A stretch of 10,817 nt of DNA from Coriobacteriales bacterium (GTDB taxonomy: Bacteria; Actinomycetota; Coriobacteriia; Coriobacteriales; UBA8131): NCBI GenBank assembly GCA_031282085.1, contig JAITEK010000115.1:1-10817 (forward strand), in the 5' to 3' direction. The notes beneath the pieces were generated by a model. That model did no database searches. It worked only from the letters and a program-made list of their open reading frames with translations, and was not told where the DNA came from. Positions 1 through 6,132 of the stretch are shown here, piece after piece. Both the position numbers and the translations under genes were made by a program. The stretch's first letter is position 1; every line of letters begins with the position of its first letter.

Positions 1-923
1 AGCGCCTGCAGGGTGTGCTCGTAGTTGTTGCGCCAGATGTTCTTGCCGTTCACGAGGCCGGCGAACAGGGTTTTGTTCGCGGGAAAGCCGTAGCGCTCAA
101 CGAGGGCGAAGCTCTCGCGGCCCTCGACAAAGTCCAGGCCGATGCCGTCAAAGGGCAGGGCGACTACCGTTTGGTAGCAATCGCGGATATCGCCGAAGTA
201 GGTTTGCAGCAAGACCTTCAGCGAGCCCTTTTTGCTGAGCAGCGTGGTGTAGATGTGCTCAAACAGGGCGATGTCCGCCTCATTGAGGTCGGTTACGAGG
301 ATGGGCTCGTCGATCTGCACCCACTCAACACCAAGTTCGGCAAGGCGCGCAAGAACCTCTGCGTAAGCAGCGATGGCCTGCTCCACATAGCTGGCGAGCT
401 CTTTTTCGCCCGTGCGCTTCGCTAGTTTGAGGAAGGTGAGCGGTCCGGTGATAACGGGCTTGGTCGCAATGCCCTGCGCCGCTGCCTCGGCGACCTCGTC
501 AAAGAGCTTGCTGCCTTGCAGCGACAGCGTAGTGTTGTCCTCAAGCTCTGGCACGATGTAGTGATAGTTGGTATTAAACCATTTGCGCATGGAGAGCGCC
601 TTAACGTCGCCGGCCTCGCTTTGGTAGCCCTTTGCCATGGCAAAATAGGTGTCCAGCTCACCGAGGTTGAGGTCGCGATAGCGCTGGGGCACGGCGCCGA
701 GCAGGACGGCGGTGTCCAAGACGCCGTCGTAAAAGGAGAAGTCGCCGGAGGGGATATGGTCAATCCCGCTGCCCTGCTGCTTCTGCCATTGAGCCAGGCG
801 CAGGGCCTTGGCGTTTGCCAGCAGCTCATCGGCCGCGATGTCGCCTCGGAAGTAGGCCTCGGTCCAGAACTTGAGTTCACGGTTTGCGCCGATACGCGGG
901 TAACCGACGATGGATGTTCTCAT
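1..923 (-). CDS. metE: Cobalamin-independent methionine synthase (MetE), N-terminal part, cut by the left edge
   Basis: This frame runs open from an ATG at 923 to the left edge (307 codons, no stop), so only the N-terminal half of the roughly 750-residue enzyme is present. MetE transfers the methyl group of 5-methyltetrahydrofolate (polyglutamate) to homocysteine in the cytosol, the last step of methionine synthesis, without B12. The protein opens MRTSIVGYPRIGANRELKFW, matching the family's GFPR(I/V)G..RELK start. It continues with a GIDxxPxGDFxxYDxVLD segment (about residues 53-70), KWFNTNYHY (about 114-122), and the KPVITGPLTFL and VQIDEPIL strands of the N-terminal barrel. The zinc and homocysteine site would lie in the missing C-terminal half. 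An AGGAG lies 5 bases before the ATG. It faces away from no neighbour: the hydrogenase operon upstream is on the same strand and ends in its own terminator. Family assignment is secure. Confidence 0.95.
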   Translation of the reverse strand, partial: MRTSIVGYPRIGANRELKFWTEAYFRGDIAADELLANAKALRLAQWQKQQGSGIDHIPSGDFSFYDGVLDTAVLLGAVPQRYRDLNLGELDTYFAMAKGYQSEAGDVKALSMRKWFNTNYHYIVPELEDNTTLSLQGSKLFDEVAEAAAQGIATKPVITGPLTFLKLAKRTGEKELASYVEQAIAAYAEVLARLAELGVEWVQIDEPILVTDLNEADIALFEHIYTTLLSKKGSLKVLLQTYFGDIRDCYQTVVALPFDGIGLDFVEGRESFALVERYGFPANKTLFAGLVNGKNIWRNNYEHTLQA

Positions 924-937
924 AACACTCCTCTCGT

Positions 938-1029
938 GCTTAGGTAAGCACCGATTGCTTGCGGGTGATTGCTTGTAAGTAGACGATACTTATAGGCTTC
1001 GTAAGCATAGCCAATAAGGGGCTTATAAG
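938..1029. promoter_or_regulatory. Four GCTT-n-TAAG palindromes upstream of metE (likely operators)
   Basis: Four half-site pairs GCTT...TAAG lie in the metE upstream region: 938-949 (spacer AGG), 971-979 (spacer G), 996-1006 (spacer CG) and 1021-1029 (spacer A). Start-to-start distances are 33, 25 and 25 bases. The copy at 938-949 extends to a 16-base palindrome (936-951). One copy lies between the proposed -35 and -10, one just upstream of the -35, one near the expected transcription start and one in the leader. That layout suits a repressor. A 9-base direct repeat GATTGCTTG (953-961 and 967-975) overlaps the array. The regulator is unknown. Confidence 0.5.
989..1017 (-). promoter_or_regulatory. 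Candidate metE promoter
   Basis: Read on the minus strand, TTATTG (1017-1012) and TATAAG (994-989) are separated by exactly 17 bases, about 66 bases upstream of the metE ATG. This fits a housekeeping sigma factor promoter. It is a motif match only. Its position among the palindromes at 938-1029 strengthens it. Confidence 0.45.
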
Positions 1030-1042
1030 ATAAGACCAATAT

Positions 1043-1060
1043 CCTATGCAAAGCTATAGG
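1043..1060. repeat. Short inverted repeat CCTAT-N8-ATAGG
   Basis: CCTAT (1043-1047) and ATAGG (1056-1060) form an 18-base interrupted palindrome just upstream of the metE array. It could be an additional regulator site, for example of LysR type, but it may be chance. Confidence 0.3.
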
Positions 1061-1111
1061 AAAATACTATAGCCCGTCCCGTCGCCCTTCGTCTCGTTTG
1101 CGGTGCAATGC

Positions 1112-1141
1112 GAAAGGCCGACGGGTTTTCGTCGGCCTTTC
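1112..1141 (-). terminator. Rho-independent terminator after hyaC
   Basis: Perfect 11-base inverted repeat: GAAAGGCCGAC (1112-1122) and GTCGGCCTTTC (1131-1141) around an 8-base loop. On the minus strand the stem ends in CCTTTC, with an A-rich 5' side. It begins 35 bases after the hyaC stop and separates the hydrogenase operon from metE. Confidence 0.8.
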
Positions 1142-1175
1142 TGAAAAGCGTGCCCCGGGCAAGTAATGCTTCGCC

Positions 1176-1862
1176 CTAGTGATCCAGTTTGTCCTCTCCG
1201 ACGATAACGTGGGCGTCGGGGTCGTAGACCAAGCCGCCGTGCTCCTTCCAGCCAAACATCATCTTGGAAGGCGCGAGGCCCTCGACGTTGGCCAGGTACG
1301 CATGCAGCATCGAGAAGATGATGAAGAACCACATGCAGAAGTAGTGCACGATGCGTGTGACGAGAACGCCACCGAGCAGATTGTTGAAGGCCGCGAAGGG
1401 ACCTACAACCGAGGTGGGCGCCCACAGGCACAGGCCTGTGAAGAACGTGAACAGGATGAACAGCGGAATTGCCACGTAGGTGAGCTTCTGCGGCACACCG
1501 TACTTACCGCCAAGCGGGTGGTCCTTCTTGAGGAACAGGTAGTACTTGATCCATGCGCCCAGCTGATGACGGTTGTCCTTCTGCGGCAGGAAGCTCTTGA
1601 CGTCACGCTCGAGCTTGCGCGTACCACCGGCCGGCGCCGACTTGATGAACAGCGACAGGATGACGCGCAGCAGGCAGTTGGCAAAGATCAGATAGCCAAA
1701 GAACAGGTGCGCACCGCGGGCTATCCCCATGAACGCAGGGAAGAAGGGGAAGTGGATGTAGAAACCCGTAAAGATAAGGATGACCATGCAGATGAGGTTC
1801 ACCCAGTGCGTGAGGATAAAGGGCAACGGGTGCGCCTGCCGATAATGTGCGAGATGTGCCAT
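1176..1862 (-). CDS. hyaC: [NiFe] hydrogenase cytochrome b subunit
   Basis: A 228-residue integral membrane di-haem cytochrome b that anchors the hydrogenase and passes electrons from its small subunit to the quinone pool. Four hydrophobic segments are visible: about 12-35, 46-72, 128-150 and 165-190. Histidines placed as haem ligands in this family are H19 (THW), H52 (GAHLFFGY), H173 (RIVHYF) and H187 (MLHAYL). The cytoplasmic loop between segments 2 and 3 is charged (KLERDVKSFLPQK). Length is close to E. coli HyaC. The ATG at 1862 is separated from the hyaB stop by one base, so translation is probably coupled. It is the last gene of the operon; a hairpin terminator follows. The family is clear; the electron acceptor (menaquinone in most anaerobic actinobacteria) is inferred. 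Confidence 0.93.
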   Translation of the reverse strand: MAHLAHYRQAHPLPFILTHWVNLICMVILIFTGFYIHFPFFPAFMGIARGAHLFFGYLIFANCLLRVILSLFIKSAPAGGTRKLERDVKSFLPQKDNRHQLGAWIKYYLFLKKDHPLGGKYGVPQKLTYVAIPLFILFTFFTGLCLWAPTSVVGPFAAFNNLLGGVLVTRIVHYFCMWFFIIFSMLHAYLANVEGLAPSKMMFGWKEHGGLVYDPDAHVIVGEDKLDH

Positions 1863-1863
1863 C

Positions 1864-3654
1864 TTACTTCACCCCCCAGGGGCTCGTGACCGTGGAGAAG
1901 GTCTTGCCGGTCTTAGGTTCGGTGATGTGTACGGCGCAGGCGACACAAGGGTCAAAGCTGTGCACCGCGCGCAGTGCGTGGATGGGCTTGTCGAGGTCCT
2001 CCACCGGTACGCCGATCAACGAGGTCTCCATCGGGCCCTGCACGCCGTTGTTGTCGCGCGGCGATATGTTCCAGGTCGAGGGGATGATGATCTGATACTT
2101 ATCGATGACGTCGTCCTTGATCTTCATGTAGTGGTACAGCGCGCCACGGGGGGCCTCCCACATGCCGGCACCTTCGCCGGTGTGATTGGCGGCCTGCTTG
2201 AAGGTTGCGCTGTCGCCGCCCTTGATGGCCTCGATGAGCTCGGTCACCCACTCGACCATGCGGTTGGCAACGTAGAGGGTCTCAACGTTGCGGGCGCCGG
2301 TGCGTCCCAGCGTTGAGTTGAGTACCTCAAGCTGTCCGGGTACGCCAAGCGCGGAGAGCACGCCGTCGATACCGGTAACGACCTCCTGCACACCGCGGTT
2401 GTAGGCCACGAGCAGACGGGAGAGTCCGCCGGCCTCAAAGGGCTTGCCATCGTAGCGGGCGGCTTTGTCCCAGGTATAGGGGGCGCCTTCCTGCGGATGG
2501 TCGCGGATGTCCGCCAGCGCGTACTCGCTCTTGTAGAGCGGGGCCGTAATGCCGCTGCGCGGGTTGATGGGCGTTCCGTCGTCGATGCTCCTATCGTAGA
2601 AGGAGTAGGCAGTAGTCTCGGTGATGAGGCTCTCGTCCCAGTTCTGCACCGTCTTGTAGCCGGGGTCGTTGAAGCTCCACACGCCGCCAGGCAGGTAACG
2701 CTCCTCGGGCTTGAAGCTCGGCGCCTCAAAGACGCCCCAGGCGATGTAGTTGCCCTCGTTGCCGCCGTAGAAGAAGTCGCTGTTGGTGCCTTCTGCCTTG
2801 AGGTAGGCGCCGGCAACAGCCAGCGTATCGGGAATCATCGTGTTGGCGACCCACGCCTGTAGCCGCTTTGCGCGGAACAGGATGTCGTCGAGCTTCTCCT
2901 CGGTGGGGACAAAGGTCGTCCCGCCGGGCAGCGAGCTCATGATGTGGGGCATCTTGCCGCCGATGATGCCGCTGATCTCGGAGGCCACAGCCTGCATCTC
3001 AAGCGCCTCAAGATAGTGGGCGGTCGCAATGAGGTCGAGCTCAGGCGAGAGCTTGTAAGCCGATGAGCCGTTGAGCTCCTTGGCGTCGAACCAGTTGCCC
3101 GAGAATATCGAGAGCTGGCCGTTTTCCGCAAAGCCCTGCAGGCGCTTCTGGAGGTTGGCGAAGTCGGCCTGGGTGGTGCCCGCCGCCTCAGCCAGCGCAA
3201 CGGTGTCCGCGATGTTGGCTTTAAGCGCGTTGAGCGGGTTCACGTAGTCGAGCGCCGCCAGGTTGTAGAACCACAGGATGTGGGAGTGCAGGAACTGCGC
3301 ACCCTCCACGATATTACGCAGGATACGCGCCGACGTGGGGATGCCCTGGTAAAACGAGTCATTCGCCCCGTAGCTCTTCTCAGCGGCGATGCAGGACGCA
3401 TGCGCGTGGGAAACCGGGCAGACGCCGCAGATACGCTGTGAGATATAAGGCGCGTCGGAGGACTTGCGGTTCTGAAGGACGAGCTCCATGCCGCGGAACA
3501 GGCCGCCGGACACCCAGGACTGGGTGACGTAGCCGTCCTCAACCACCATGTCGATACGAAGATGACCCTCGATGCGGTTAACGGGGTCGATGATGGAAGG
3601 ACCGGATGGACCGGCTCCCAACTGAGCTGAAATCGGTACTACTTCCTCCGGCAT
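1864..3654 (-). CDS. hyaB: [NiFe] hydrogenase large (catalytic) subunit
   Basis: A 596-residue subunit that carries the Ni-Fe(CN)2CO site where H2 is split. The N-terminal signature DPVNRIEGH (23-31) is followed by RICGVC (74-79), whose C76 and C79 are the first two nickel ligands. The second pair is in DPCVACAVH (568-576), C570 and C573. Twenty residues follow H576. In this family such a tail is removed by a dedicated endopeptidase after nickel insertion, so the product is a precursor. It has no signal peptide of its own and should be exported together with HyaA through the Tat pathway. The start ATG shares one base with the hyaA stop (TAATG), with AAGGAGG upstream inside hyaA. Length matches E. 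coli HyaB closely. No maturation protease is encoded in this window. Confidence 0.97.
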   Translation of the reverse strand: MPEEVVPISAQLGAGPSGPSIIDPVNRIEGHLRIDMVVEDGYVTQSWVSGGLFRGMELVLQNRKSSDAPYISQRICGVCPVSHAHASCIAAEKSYGANDSFYQGIPTSARILRNIVEGAQFLHSHILWFYNLAALDYVNPLNALKANIADTVALAEAAGTTQADFANLQKRLQGFAENGQLSIFSGNWFDAKELNGSSAYKLSPELDLIATAHYLEALEMQAVASEISGIIGGKMPHIMSSLPGGTTFVPTEEKLDDILFRAKRLQAWVANTMIPDTLAVAGAYLKAEGTNSDFFYGGNEGNYIAWGVFEAPSFKPEERYLPGGVWSFNDPGYKTVQNWDESLITETTAYSFYDRSIDDGTPINPRSGITAPLYKSEYALADIRDHPQEGAPYTWDKAARYDGKPFEAGGLSRLLVAYNRGVQEVVTGIDGVLSALGVPGQLEVLNSTLGRTGARNVETLYVANRMVEWVTELIEAIKGGDSATFKQAANHTGEGAGMWEAPRGALYHYMKIKDDVIDKYQIIIPSTWNISPRDNNGVQGPMETSLIGVPVEDLDKPIHALRAVHSFDPCVACAVHITEPKTGKTFSTVTSPWGVK

Positions 3655-4940
3655 TATTCATCGCCTCCTTCCGCGTCTGATGCCTTGGACTCCTCGCTGG
3701 TGGCGGCAGCTGCCGCCACGCCGATGGCTTTATCGGGATGTTTCTTATCCCAGGCACGTACTTCTTCAAAATCAGCGCCACCCTTGGTGCGCCCGGTGAG
3801 CTTCATCCCCACACCATGTGCGGCAAGCGCTACGGCCACAAGGCCAGCGACCCCGGCGCCCACAAGAGCGGGCTGCACGCTGATGTCGCCGATCGTGAGG
3901 TTCTTAAAGCGCTTGAGGAACGGCGTGTTGAGGTCGACCCAGTTGTAGCCCTGCTTCGTCGGGTTGGCGTTCGCGCAACCCGCACAGGGCGCGCCCGCCT
4001 CAACACACCAGCTCACGCGGCGGTTCCAACGGACGATGGGGCAGTTGTTCTTGGTCTGCGGGCCCTTGCAACCCATGGGGTACAGGCAGTAGCCCTTACG
4101 CTCCTCTTCGGAGCCGAACTGATAGACGAACTCGCCGTTCTCGAAGTGGCCCCGGCGCGGGCAGTTGTCGTGGATGTACTGGTCGAACATCAACGAAGGC
4201 ACGCCCAGGTGATTGAGCTCGGGGAGCTTGCCCACGAGCAGTACGTCCACCAATACCGCGATGATGTGCTCCGGGTTGGACGGGCAGGTGGGGACGTTGA
4301 CGATGGGCGGCAATCCACCGGGGTTGGGCTCGTAGGTAAAGCTGCCGTCGGCCAGCGACCGTTCCAGGAAGGGCTGTATACCGATGGCCCCACCGGGATT
4401 GGGCACCGCTGCCTGCCAGCCGCCGTCTACGGCGCAGGAACCGGCACAGACGATGGCTGCCGCCTTTGAGGCGGTATGGCGGACGATGTCGATCGCCTTC
4501 TCGTTGGCGATCTTCAGCGCGTTGCCCTCCCAACCTTCCATGAGGGCGCCCTCTACGACCATGAGGTAACCACCGGCCTCGATGGTCTGTTCCTTGGCCT
4601 CCTCCAGCGAGAAACCGGCGCCGGCGGACAGGGTCTCAGCGTAGTTGAGCGAGAGCAGCTCCAATACGATGGTCGCGACATCGGGAGTCTCCGCCGACGC
4701 GAGTGACTCCGTACAACCCGTGCACGACGCGAGCTCAAGCCAGATGACCGGTGTGAGTGCGCCTTCCGTCTTGCCGATGACGCTTTCCGCAAGCGCCTCG
4801 CGGATAGAGGGAACCATCGCCTCGGAGAGTCCCAGTGATACCGCAATGGCACCACAGAACTCCAGGAACCGCCGACGCGTAACGCCGCGAGTCTCAAGCA
4901 TCGCGTCGAACCTGTCGGTACAGCTCTCTTTTGTTGTCAT
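3654..4940 (-). CDS. hyaA: [NiFe] hydrogenase small (electron-transfer) subunit, Tat-exported, membrane-anchored
   Basis: A 428-residue iron-sulfur subunit that relays electrons from the active site to cytochrome b. A twin-arginine signal is visible (TRRRFLEF, 21-28, then a hydrophobic stretch). Proximal-cluster cysteines are C73 and C76 (SCTGC), C169 (AGSC) and C219 (TCP). Distal-cluster ligands are H257, C260, C285 and C291. Medial-cluster ligands are C300, C319 and C322. A hydrophobic anchor spans about 355-378, followed by an unusually long charged, Ala-rich tail of about 50 residues. The extra cysteines of oxygen-tolerant enzymes are absent. I chose the ATG at 4940 because AGGAGG sits 7 bases upstream. 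The in-frame ATGs at 4946 and 4982 would overlap or precede that site. It is the first gene of hyaABC. Confidence 0.95.
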   Translation of the reverse strand: MTTKESCTDRFDAMLETRGVTRRRFLEFCGAIAVSLGLSEAMVPSIREALAESVIGKTEGALTPVIWLELASCTGCTESLASAETPDVATIVLELLSLNYAETLSAGAGFSLEEAKEQTIEAGGYLMVVEGALMEGWEGNALKIANEKAIDIVRHTASKAAAIVCAGSCAVDGGWQAAVPNPGGAIGIQPFLERSLADGSFTYEPNPGGLPPIVNVPTCPSNPEHIIAVLVDVLLVGKLPELNHLGVPSLMFDQYIHDNCPRRGHFENGEFVYQFGSEEERKGYCLYPMGCKGPQTKNNCPIVRWNRRVSWCVEAGAPCAGCANANPTKQGYNWVDLNTPFLKRFKNLTIGDISVQPALVGAGVAGLVAVALAAHGVGMKLTGRTKGGADFEEVRAWDKKHPDKAIGVAAAAATSEESKASDAEGGDE

Positions 4941-4946
4941 ACACAT

Positions 4947-4955
4947 ACCTCCTCC
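4947..4955 (-). promoter_or_regulatory. Ribosome binding site that fixes the hyaA start
   Basis: On the minus strand GGAGGAGGT is followed by ATGTGTATG. The last AGGAGG (4953-4948) is 7 bases from the ATG at 4940, ideal spacing. The ATG at 4946 is only one base away from it, which favours the later start. Confidence 0.75.
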
Positions 4956-5137
4956 GGTGTCCGACGCCCGCCGGACAGACAACTGCTTTCATAGACCAGC
5001 ATACTGTTGGGGACCCAAAAAAGTCCACGGTACATAATCACCATTAGATACGAGATTTTTACGGTTCGCTGACAGTCGCTCGGTAAGCGGCGCAGGCAGC
5101 GGGCAAATGGTTGGAGTGTGTGACAGATTGGAAACTT

Positions 5138-5176
5138 CGTAACACGGGCTGCCCGAAAAACGGTGCCCGTGCTACG
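5138..5176. repeat. Hairpin with 12-base stem upstream of hyaA
   Basis: CGTAACACGGGC (5138-5149) and GCCCGTGCTACG (5165-5176) pair over 12 positions with one G-U-type pair, around a 15-base loop. On the minus strand the loop has a run of five T. It could be a regulatory or repeat-derived hairpin. It lacks a T tract after the stem, so it is a poor terminator. Confidence 0.5.
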
Positions 5177-5185
5177 AGATTCTCT

Positions 5186-5214
5186 CCGCCATTCCAGGCT
5201 TGTCCCGGAATCCA
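5186..5214 (-). repeat. 29-base hairpin repeat, diverged inverted copy
   Basis: On the minus strand this matches the two copies at 5978-6006 and 6104-6132 at 25 of 29 positions. Two of the four changes fall on paired positions (T-A becomes C-G), which keeps the 8-base stem. A third change makes a wobble pair. The loop ACAAG is unchanged. Confidence 0.8.
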
Positions 5215-5248
5215 TCCGGCGGCGCCAGCGACTGGACTCACAAAACAC

Positions 5249-5275
5249 CGCGAAACGGCGCCAGTCGTTTTCGCG
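5249..5275 (-). terminator. Probable terminator after rubrerythrin
   Basis: On the minus strand CGCGAAAAC (5275-5267) pairs with GTTTCGCG (5256-5249), with one bulged A and a 10-base loop. GGTGTTTTG follows. It starts 7 bases after the rbr stop. The T run is short and offset, so the call is moderate. Confidence 0.45.
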
Positions 5276-5282
5276 ACACGAT

Positions 5283-5840
5283 TCAGTAGTTCTCGGAGCG
5301 CAGCTCGAAGTAGCCTTTGGGGTGTCCGCAGGCGGGGCAGCAGGCGGGCGGCTCCTCGCCGAAGTGGACGTGTCCGCACTTGAGGCACTTCCAGGCATAG
5401 ATCTTGTCGCGCTTGAAGACCTCGCCGGCCTCCAGGCGCGCGATGAGCTTGCGGTAACGCTCCTCGTGGTCCTTCTCGATGGCGCCGACAGCGTCGAACA
5501 GCTCGGCGATCTCATCAAAGCCCTCCTCGCGGGCCTCTTTGGCAAAGGTCGCGTACATGTCGGTCCACTCGTAGTTCTCACCGGCCGCGGCGTCCGCGAG
5601 GTTCTCCAACGTACCCGGCACAGCACCACGGACCTTGCCGTCGCTGTGGAGGATCTGGAACCATATTTTCGCGTGCTGGCGCTCGTTGCCCGCCGTCTCC
5701 GCAAAGATGTCACCGATCTGCTGGTAACCCTCCTTGCGGGCCTTATCGGAATAGTAGGTGTACTTGTTAGTCGCCTGCGATTCCCCCGAGAACGCCGCCT
5801 CGAGGTTCGCCTTGGTCTTTGAGGATGCAAAATCGGCCAT
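5283..5840 (-). CDS. rbr: Rubrerythrin (diiron peroxidase with C-terminal rubredoxin domain)
   Basis: A 185-residue cytosolic protein that reduces hydrogen peroxide to water in anaerobes. The four-helix diiron domain shows E20 (SGESQA), E53 and H56 (NERQH), E91 (NYEWTDMY), and E122 and H125 (AIEKDHEERY). The C-terminal rubredoxin-like domain binds one iron through C152 and C155 (WKCLKCG) and C168 and C171 (CCPACGHP), with an extra cysteine at 167. The residue three after E91, usually glutamate in YExTEMY, is aspartate (D94). That position corresponds to the carboxylate that swaps with the histidine during the redox cycle in the Desulfovibrio vulgaris protein. AAGGAG lies 7 bases before the ATG. 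It is a single-gene unit by layout: a likely terminator follows and repeats precede it. Length and domain order are standard. Confidence 0.96.
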   Translation of the reverse strand: MADFASSKTKANLEAAFSGESQATNKYTYYSDKARKEGYQQIGDIFAETAGNERQHAKIWFQILHSDGKVRGAVPGTLENLADAAAGENYEWTDMYATFAKEAREEGFDEIAELFDAVGAIEKDHEERYRKLIARLEAGEVFKRDKIYAWKCLKCGHVHFGEEPPACCPACGHPKGYFELRSENY

Positions 5841-5863
5841 GGTAGATCTCCTTTCGATATGTC

Positions 5864-5879
5864 TGCCAGCCCTCTGGCA
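5864..5879. repeat. Small palindrome in the rbr leader
   Basis: TGCCAG (5864-5869) and CTGGCA (5874-5879) around CCCT, 23 bases upstream of the rbr ATG and just before its ribosome binding site. It could be an operator or an mRNA hairpin. It is short enough to be chance. Confidence 0.3.
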
Positions 5880-5953
5880 AGACCCTCTCTCGCATTTTAC
5901 TTCAAGCCCATTCTAACGCAGCCGGGGCCGCGTGTCGCGTTGCGCGCCTTTAC

Positions 5954-6064
5954 GCGTCGCCCGCTATCTCGCGCGACTGGATTCTGGGACAAGCCCAGAA
6001 TGACGGACAGTTCGTCACCCTGGTTTTATGCCAGGGTCCAGTCGACCGCGGTAGCGGGCGACGC
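5954..6064. other. Segment able to fold as a cloverleaf (three hairpins on a long closing stem)
   Basis: A 13-base perfect stem (5954-5966 with 6052-6064) is continued by CGCG (5970-5973 with 6047-6050) and CGACTGGA (5974-5981 with 6037-6044). Inside lie three hairpins in a row: TTCTGGG-ACAAG-CCCAGAA (5982-6000), TGACG-GACAGTT-CGTCA (6001-6017) and CCCTGG-N7-CCAGGG (6018-6036). Nearly every base is paired or in a short loop. It is not a tRNA: the closing stem is too long and there is no anticodon arm or acceptor end. Whether it is transcribed is unknown. A DNA cruciform recognised by a transposase or an RNA element are both possible. Confidence 0.55.
5978..6006 (+). repeat. 29-base hairpin repeat, copy 1
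   Basis: The core is ATTCTGGG (5981-5988), loop ACAAG, CCCAGAAT (5994-6001), flanked by TGG and GACGG. It is identical to copy 2 at 6104-6132. The form resembles short REP-like palindromic units, but I cannot match it to a named family. Confidence 0.85.
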
Positions 6065-6071
6065 ACAAAGA

Positions 6072-6086
6072 GCGTGCGAAGCACGC
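6072..6086. repeat. Perfect GC hairpin with GAA loop
   Basis: GCGTGC (6072-6077), GAA, GCACGC (6081-6086): a perfect six-pair stem with a three-base loop between the cloverleaf segment and hairpin repeat copy 2. Confidence 0.5.
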
Positions 6087-6103
6087 GACACACGGGGCGC
6101 GGG

Positions 6104-6132
6104 TGGATTCTGGGACAAGCCCAGAATGACGG
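6104..6132 (+). repeat. 29-base hairpin repeat, copy 2
   Basis: Identical over 29 bases to the copy at 5978-6006, in the same orientation, 126 bases downstream. The stem is ATTCTGGG/CCCAGAAT at 6107-6114 and 6120-6127. The bases outside the match differ, so the repeat boundary is sharp. Confidence 0.85.

Larger units (their letters stand above)
4941..5282 (-). other. Gene-free leader between rubrerythrin and hyaA
   Basis: This 342-base stretch holds no convincing coding frame. From the rbr side it contains a likely terminator (5249-5275), a diverged copy of a 29-base hairpin repeat (5186-5214) and a hairpin with a 12-base stem (5138-5176). About 190 further bases lead to hyaA, where the promoter must lie. 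I found no strong -35/-10 pair there. The best weak candidate is TTGGGT-N17-TCTATG on the minus strand, around 4993-5021. The hydrogenase operon is therefore probably transcribed separately from rbr. Confidence 0.5.

Noticed and set aside
15..947. Plus-strand frames of 136 and 143 codons over the first 950 bases
   Set aside because: They are antisense shadows of metE, which has continuous family similarity on the minus strand.
924..1063. A cobalamin or SAM riboswitch before metE
   Set aside because: No B12-box-like or SAM aptamer core was recognised. The region is better explained by short palindromes over a promoter.
3654..4982. Longer HyaA starting at 4982
   Set aside because: The strong AGGAGG lies downstream of that ATG and points to the ATG at 4940. 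The extra 14 residues do not resemble a Tat leader.
4937..5830. A 297-codon minus-strand frame overlapping rbr
   Set aside because: It is an Arg/Ser-rich frame-shifted shadow of rubrerythrin followed by non-coding repeat sequence.
5954..6064. tRNA gene
   Set aside because: Although it can fold as a cloverleaf, the closing stem is about 25 pairs, there is no anticodon arm of normal form, no conserved tRNA bases and no acceptor end.
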